Below are positions 60,383-64,000 of a DNA stretch of 64,000 bases, one piece after another. Made by a program: the position numbers and the translations under genes. Position 1 is the stretch's first letter, and every line of letters starts with the position of its first letter. Location: NCBI GenBank assembly GCA_900321275.1, contig ONVI01000002.1, positions 21,314 to 85,313 on the forward strand. Direction: 5' to 3'. The notes under the pieces are model-generated. The model was given only the letters and a program-made list of their open reading frames with translations. It had not been told where the DNA came from and did not search any database. This stretch comes from an uncultured Eubacteriales bacterium. Lineage in GTDB: Bacteria > Bacillota > Clostridia > Oscillospirales > Oscillospiraceae.

Positions 60383-62146
60383 ATGAAGATCATTTACAAA
60401 GACGGCCACGTGGACGAATGCCCGCAGGAGGAGGAACTGCACGTTCTGCGCCACTCCGCGGCCCACATCATGGCCCAGGCCATAAAGCGCCTCTACCCCC
60501 AGGCCGACTTCGCCTTCGGCCCCGCCACCCAGAACGGTTTCTTCTACGACGTAGACCTCGGCGATACCAAGCTCGCGCCTGAGGATCTGGAAGCTATCGA
60601 GAAGGAAATGAAGAAGATCGTCAAGGAAAATCTTCCCTTCAAGGCTTTCATCCTGCCCCGCGAAGAGGCCAAGAAGCTCATGGCCGAGCGCAACGAGAAC
60701 TATAAGCTGGAGCATATCGACGATCTCGCCGACGAGACCGAGTTCAGCTTCTTCCAGCAGGGCGAGTATATCGACATGTGTCTCGGACCCCACATCTGCT
60801 ACACCAAGGCGCTCAAAGCCTTCAAGATCACCCAGCAGTCCGGCGCGTACTGGAAGGACGACAGCAAGAACAAGATGCTCACCCGCATCAACGGCGTCGC
60901 CTTCCGCACCCAGCAGGAGCTGGACGAGTACCTCGTCATGCTCGAGGAAGCCAAGAAGCGCGATCACCGCAGACTCGGCAAGGAGCTCGGCCTCTTTGCG
61001 TTCCGTGACGAAGCCCCCGGCTTCCCCTTCTATCTGCCCAACGGCATGGTTCTGCGCAACACTTTGATCGACTATTGGCGTGAGGTGCACAGAAAGTGGG
61101 ACTATGTGGAGATCATGACCCCCCAGATCATGCGCCGCACCCTCTGGGAGACCTCCGGCCACTGGGATCACTACAAGGACAATATGTACACCACCGTCAT
61201 CGACGGCGAGGATTTTGCCATCAAGCCCATGAACTGCCCCGGCACCATCCTTGTCTATGACCTGGAGCCCCACTCTTACCGCGATCTTCCCATGCGCTGC
61301 GCCGAGCTCGGCAACGTCCATCGCCACGAGCTGTCCGGCGCCCTCCACGGCATGTTCCGCGTCCGCGCTTTTACCCAGGACGATGCCCACATCCTGCTCG
61401 CCAAGGAGCAGATCAAGGACGAGGTCGTCCGCATCGCGCAGCTGTTCGACGAGGTGTATGATCTCTTCGGCCTGCCCTACACCATTGAGCTTTCCACCAT
61501 GCCCGAGGACCACATCGGCTCCGTGGAGGACTGGGACGTGGCCACCGCCGCCCTCGCCGACGCCATCACCAGCATCGGCAAGGAGTATATTGTCAACCCC
61601 GGCGACGGCGCCTTCTATGGCCCGAAGCTTGACTTCCATATTCAGGACTCCCTGGGGCGTACCTGGCAGTGCGGCACCATCCAGCTCGACTACCAGCTCC
61701 CCGGCCGCTTCAACCTCACCTATGTAGGCGCGGACGGTGAGGATCATGTCCCCGTGATGATCCACCGTGTCGTCTTTGGCTCCATCGAGCGCTTCATCGG
61801 CGTCATTACCGAGCACTTCGCCGGTGCGTTCCCGACCTGGCTCAGCCCGGTACAGGTCAAGGTCATGCCCATCACCGACCGCACCGCGGACTATGCCGGA
61901 CAGGTCTGCGAAAAACTCAACGCCCTCGGCGTGCGCGCGGAGACCGATCTCAGAAACGAGAAGATCGGCTACAAGATCCGCGAGGCGCAGATGCAGAAGA
62001 TCCCCTACATGCTCGTCGTGGGCGACCGCGAGGCCGAGGCCGGCAAGGTCGCCGTCCGCACCCGTAAGGGCGAGGATCTTGGAGCCATGGACTTCGACGA
62101 ATTCAGCGCGAAGATTCTGGAAGAGATCAAAACCAGAGCAAAATGA
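60383..62146 (+). CDS. thrS: Threonyl-tRNA synthetase lacking the N-terminal TGS domain
   Basis: A 587-aa class II synthetase. The usual N-terminal TGS domain of about 60 residues is missing: after 20 residues the protein is already in the editing domain (VLRHSAAHIMAQAIKRLYP), with the further editing-site motif YIDMCLGPH. The catalytic core has MNCPGTILVY, motif 2 around LGNVHRHELSGALHGMFRVRAF and motif 3 around HRVVFGSIERFIGV, followed by an anticodon-binding domain. GGAGG lies 7 nt before the ATG. It is controlled by the T-box upstream. Confidence 0.95.
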   Translation: MKIIYKDGHVDECPQEEELHVLRHSAAHIMAQAIKRLYPQADFAFGPATQNGFFYDVDLGDTKLAPEDLEAIEKEMKKIVKENLPFKAFILPREEAKKLMAERNENYKLEHIDDLADETEFSFFQQGEYIDMCLGPHICYTKALKAFKITQQSGAYWKDDSKNKMLTRINGVAFRTQQELDEYLVMLEEAKKRDHRRLGKELGLFAFRDEAPGFPFYLPNGMVLRNTLIDYWREVHRKWDYVEIMTPQIMRRTLWETSGHWDHYKDNMYTTVIDGEDFAIKPMNCPGTILVYDLEPHSYRDLPMRCAELGNVHRHELSGALHGMFRVRAFTQDDAHILLAKEQIKDEVVRIAQLFDEVYDLFGLPYTIELSTMPEDHIGSVEDWDVATAALADAITSIGKEYIVNPGDGAFYGPKLDFHIQDSLGRTWQCGTIQLDYQLPGRFNLTYVGADGEDHVPVMIHRVVFGSIERFIGVITEHFAGAFPTWLSPVQVKVMPITDRTADYAGQVCEKLNALGVRAETDLRNEKIGYKIREAQMQKIPYMLVVGDREAEAGKVAVRTRKGEDLGAMDFDEFSAKILEEIKTRAK

Positions 62147-62171
62147 AATAAAACCGAATAAAACCGAATGT

Positions 62172-62210
62172 CCCTCCACAGACTAACAGAAAGTCTGTGG
62201 AGGGATTTTT
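62172..62210 (+). terminator. thrS terminator with the sleB ribosome site in its stem
   Basis: CCCTCCACAGACT and AGTCTGTGGAGGG form a 13-bp stem followed by ATTTTT and then at once by the sleB ATG (62211). The GGAGGG that serves sleB is the right foot of the stem. Confidence 0.88.
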
Positions 62211-62885
62211 ATGAGCCCGGAGAGAAAAAAGCTGATCCTCGCGCTGGCAATCGTATTTGCCGTGAACATTTTCATCATTGCCCTGGCGCAGCGCGCCTCG
62301 GCAGATTTATATAAGAAGGGCTCCGTCGGCACAGTCGTGAGCGAGATCCAGACCCGCCTGAAAAACTGGGGCTATTATTACGGCGCAGTGGACGGCGTCT
62401 ATGGCAGCCAGACCGAAAAGGCCGTGCGCTGGTTTCAGGAAAAGAACGGTCTGCACGTGGACGGGCAGGTGGGGGATCAGACGCTCGCCGCGCTCGGCAT
62501 GCCCACGGGCGGCAGCACTGGAAGTCAGAAGGGGAGCGGCTCAATCGACCTGCTGGCGCGCCTGATATCTGCCGAGGCGAGGGGAGAGCCGTACGAAGGC
62601 CAGGTAGCCGTCGGCGCGGTGGTGCTCAACCGTACGCAGCATCCGTCCTTCCCCAATACCATTGCGGAGGTCATCTATCAGCCCGGAGCGTTTTCCTGCC
62701 TTGATGACGGACAGTTCGACGAGCCTGTGGCCGAGAGCGCCTACCGCGCCGCCCGCGACGCCATGAACGGCTGGGACCCAAGCTACGGCGCGATCTACTA
62801 TTTTAATCCCGTCACCGCCACCAGCAAATGGATCTGGTCCCGCCCGCTGATTGTCAGCATCGGAAAACACCGTTTCTGCGCGTAA
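62211..62885 (+). CDS. sleB: SleB-type cell-wall hydrolase
   Basis: A 224-aa exported enzyme that cuts peptidoglycan, in spores the cortex. It has an N-terminal signal helix (about 8-26), a peptidoglycan-binding domain (VVSEIQTRLKNWGYYYGAVDGVYG, then RWFQEKNGLHVDGQVG), a short Gly/Ser linker, and a Hydrolase_2 domain with the catalytic Glu in LLARLISAEARGEPYEGQVAVG and the VLNRTQHPSFPNTI segment. It could be SleB or the related vegetative CwlJ-like hydrolase. Its ribosome site is locked in the thrS terminator, and no separate promoter was recognised. Confidence 0.9.
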   Translation: MSPERKKLILALAIVFAVNIFIIALAQRASADLYKKGSVGTVVSEIQTRLKNWGYYYGAVDGVYGSQTEKAVRWFQEKNGLHVDGQVGDQTLAALGMPTGGSTGSQKGSGSIDLLARLISAEARGEPYEGQVAVGAVVLNRTQHPSFPNTIAEVIYQPGAFSCLDDGQFDEPVAESAYRAARDAMNGWDPSYGAIYYFNPVTATSKWIWSRPLIVSIGKHRFCA

Positions 62886-62962
62886 TTTGAAAACAGAATG
62901 TTGAATTGTTAATAATCGTCAAGTATAATGGTTTCATTCATAGGAAACGGAGGAAGGAAACC

Positions 62963-63646
62963 ATGGCATATTGCAAAAGCTGCGGCGCCTATATTCCCGA
63001 CGGTCACACCACCTGTCTCGCCTGCGGTTATGACGAGACCGCGCCGAAGCAGACGACTGCCGAACAGCCGAAGTCCCAAGGACAGGCCGCTGCGTCCGCA
63101 ACCGCGCAGGAGCCTAAACGGAGCACCGGCAGCGGGAAAGAGAAATACAAACAGGTCGACAGCGAATTCCTCCGCAAGGAATTGGAGGAGCAGCGCCGAA
63201 GGCAGCAGGCGAACAACAAAAAATGGGCCGAGACCGAGTACGCCCAGCGGCAAAGGGTCAAGGAGGAACAGCAGCGAAATTTTACGAATACCTCCGGCAG
63301 GTCAAGAAGTGAAGCCTTCCGTGGAACGGGAAGCGATTACTATCGTACTGTCCGGAGTACCATGCAGCAGGACGATATCGGCAAGGTGATGGCAGGTCTG
63401 TCCTATTTCAGCGTTCTGTTTGTGCTTCCCTATATCTTTCGCAAGGATGACGACTTTGCCATGTACCACGCGAAGCAGGGGAGGAACCTCTTTATTGCCG
63501 GCATTATCGGTGATATCGTCGGGGGCCTTCTCGGCCTCGGCTGGCTGGTCGGACTGGCCCGTATTTTGCTCGCGCTTATCGGCGTCAGCAACGTCATCAA
63601 GGGACTGAAAAAGCCCCTGCCCTTCATTGGGGATCTGTTCAAATGA
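62963..63646 (+). CDS. Zinc-ribbon membrane protein, unknown
   Basis: A 227-aa protein. It has an N-terminal zinc ribbon (CKSCGAYIPDGHTTCLACG, residues 4-22), a charged, probably coiled-coil middle (EFLRKELEEQRRRQQANNKK), and a C-terminal part with two hydrophobic helices in a DUF4870/Tic20-like layout (VMAGLSYFSVLFVLPYI, AKQGRNLFIAGIIGDIVGG). The function is unknown; similar proteins are widespread in Firmicutes. ATG at 62963 follows GGAGGAAGG. It is the last gene before the rRNA operon. Confidence 0.82.
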   Translation: MAYCKSCGAYIPDGHTTCLACGYDETAPKQTTAEQPKSQGQAAASATAQEPKRSTGSGKEKYKQVDSEFLRKELEEQRRRQQANNKKWAETEYAQRQRVKEEQQRNFTNTSGRSRSEAFRGTGSDYYRTVRSTMQQDDIGKVMAGLSYFSVLFVLPYIFRKDDDFAMYHAKQGRNLFIAGIIGDIVGGLLGLGWLVGLARILLALIGVSNVIKGLKKPLPFIGDLFK

Positions 63647-63729
63647 ATGCCTTTATCTTGTAGCGGATTTACATAAAAACTACAAGATTTAGATCCCGAA
63701 AAAAAGTCGAAAAAAACGCAAAAAAAGTG

Positions 63730-63758
63730 TTGACAACGCCGCTCCCAGGTGCTATATT
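63730..63758 (+). promoter_or_regulatory. rRNA operon promoter P1
   Basis: TTGACA and TATATT with a 17-bp spacer, preceded by A-tracts that could act as an UP element. Confidence 0.88.
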
Positions 63759-63836
63759 AGCCAAGCACTCGGCGATCGGCCGAAGTTCTCCCGGAAACAA
63801 CAAATGAAAAATTCCAAAAGAATTTGAAAAAAGTTG

Positions 63837-63865
63837 TTGACAAACGGAAAACGATGTGCTACAAT
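63837..63865 (+). promoter_or_regulatory. rRNA operon promoter P2
   Basis: TTGACA and TACAAT with a 17-bp spacer, 107 bp after P1 and again preceded by A/T tracts. Sequence just after both -10 boxes is similar (AGCCAAGC and AACCAAGC). Confidence 0.88.
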
Positions 63866-63989
63866 AACCAAGCTGTCGCCGATAAGGCGGGGCGCGGATG
63901 TACCTTGAAAATTGAACAATGTAAGAACAGCTTATGCTAAATAAGCACCAAGAAAAGGGTTCTTAAAAGTCAGAAATGACTATAAAGAT
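63866..63989 (+). other. Leader of the 16S precursor rRNA
   Basis: A non-coding leader holding CTTGAAAATTGAACA (seen in Firmicutes rRNA spacers) and AT-rich sequence expected to pair with the 3' flank of 16S for RNase III processing. Confidence 0.75.
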
Positions 63990-64000
63990 TTCTTTGAGAG
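63990..64000 (+). rRNA. 16S ribosomal RNA, first bases only
   Basis: The window ends in TTTGAGAG, which matches the start of 16S rRNA just before the universal TTTGATCCTGGCTCAG. With the tandem promoters and leader this marks the start of an rRNA operon that continues to the right. Confidence 0.8.

Noticed and set aside
1-64000. CRISPR arrays, tRNA genes, prophage or complete IS elements
   Set aside because: No regularly spaced direct repeats, no tRNA cloverleaf sequence, no integrase, capsid or transposase genes were seen on either strand.

Overview
The window looks like a chromosomal segment of a gut-type, spore-forming member of the Clostridia, most likely Oscillospiraceae. Grounds: G+C-rich coding DNA with AT-rich promoters, strong GGAGG ribosome binding sites, sporulation and germination genes (spoIIE and a SleB-type hydrolase), a T-box in front of thrS, a two-domain Firmicutes GalT, and a 16S rRNA gene that begins in the last bases behind two tandem promoters. 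No phage, plasmid, CRISPR array or complete insertion sequence is visible. Most genes are housekeeping, transport, sugar metabolism or envelope functions.

Layout. 1-5.3 kb (minus strand): a nucleoside-type BMP ABC uptake operon containing a fucose/arabinose-isomerase-like enzyme. 5.4-9.6 kb: a small P-loop protein, psd-pss phospholipid genes, a Lar-like zinc ribbon, acylphosphatase, and a DUF1700-like membrane pair whose first gene appears to start with AUU. 9.8-11.2 kb: proS, followed by a 246-bp element with 19-bp terminal inverted repeats. 11.5-14.5 kb: larB-larE-larC for the nickel-pincer cofactor, without larA. 14.6-17.7 kb: an EamA exporter, a VOC protein and an M3 peptidase. 17.9-26.1 kb: tex-galT, an HD-domain remnant, two tandem GT-C-like membrane proteins and a CPBP protease. 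26.3-31.8 kb: a PP2C phosphatase, a PTS-like IIC-IIA protein that lacks its phosphorylation sites, and glgB. 31.9-35.5 kb: a chagasin-like lipoprotein, then a TrpXYZ-type ABC operon preceded by a Tyr/Phe-rich leader peptide and terminator. 35.6-42.3 kb (minus strand): sdpRI, a DUF4317 gene, and the mgtE-AEC-DUF1643-NUDIX-membrane operon. 42.5-46.6 kb: spoIIE, a coupled small membrane protein and an LCP ligase. 46.7-50.0 kb: a LacI remnant and a GH94 phosphorylase. 50.1-60.0 kb: two EAL proteins flanking a membrane-anchored C11 peptidase and ftsH. 60.1-64.0 kb: T-box/thrS, sleB, a zinc-ribbon membrane protein, and the rRNA promoters.

The strongest new observation is the region in front of the aromatic-type ABC operon (32466-32683). 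It has a promoter with an operator-like palindrome in its spacer, a 30-codon reading frame with clustered Tyr and Phe codons, an intrinsic terminator, and a 14-bp competing pairing between the leader's late codons and the terminator's left arm. Together these fit classical ribosome-stalling attenuation and point to tyrosine/phenylalanine as the transported ligand. Also of interest are two families of structured intergenic repeats whose stems covary (38.1/57.7 kb and 29.4/49.9 kb), the PTS-like protein without phosphorylation sites, and the AUU start. Functions were assigned by recognising motifs by eye; no database search was run.
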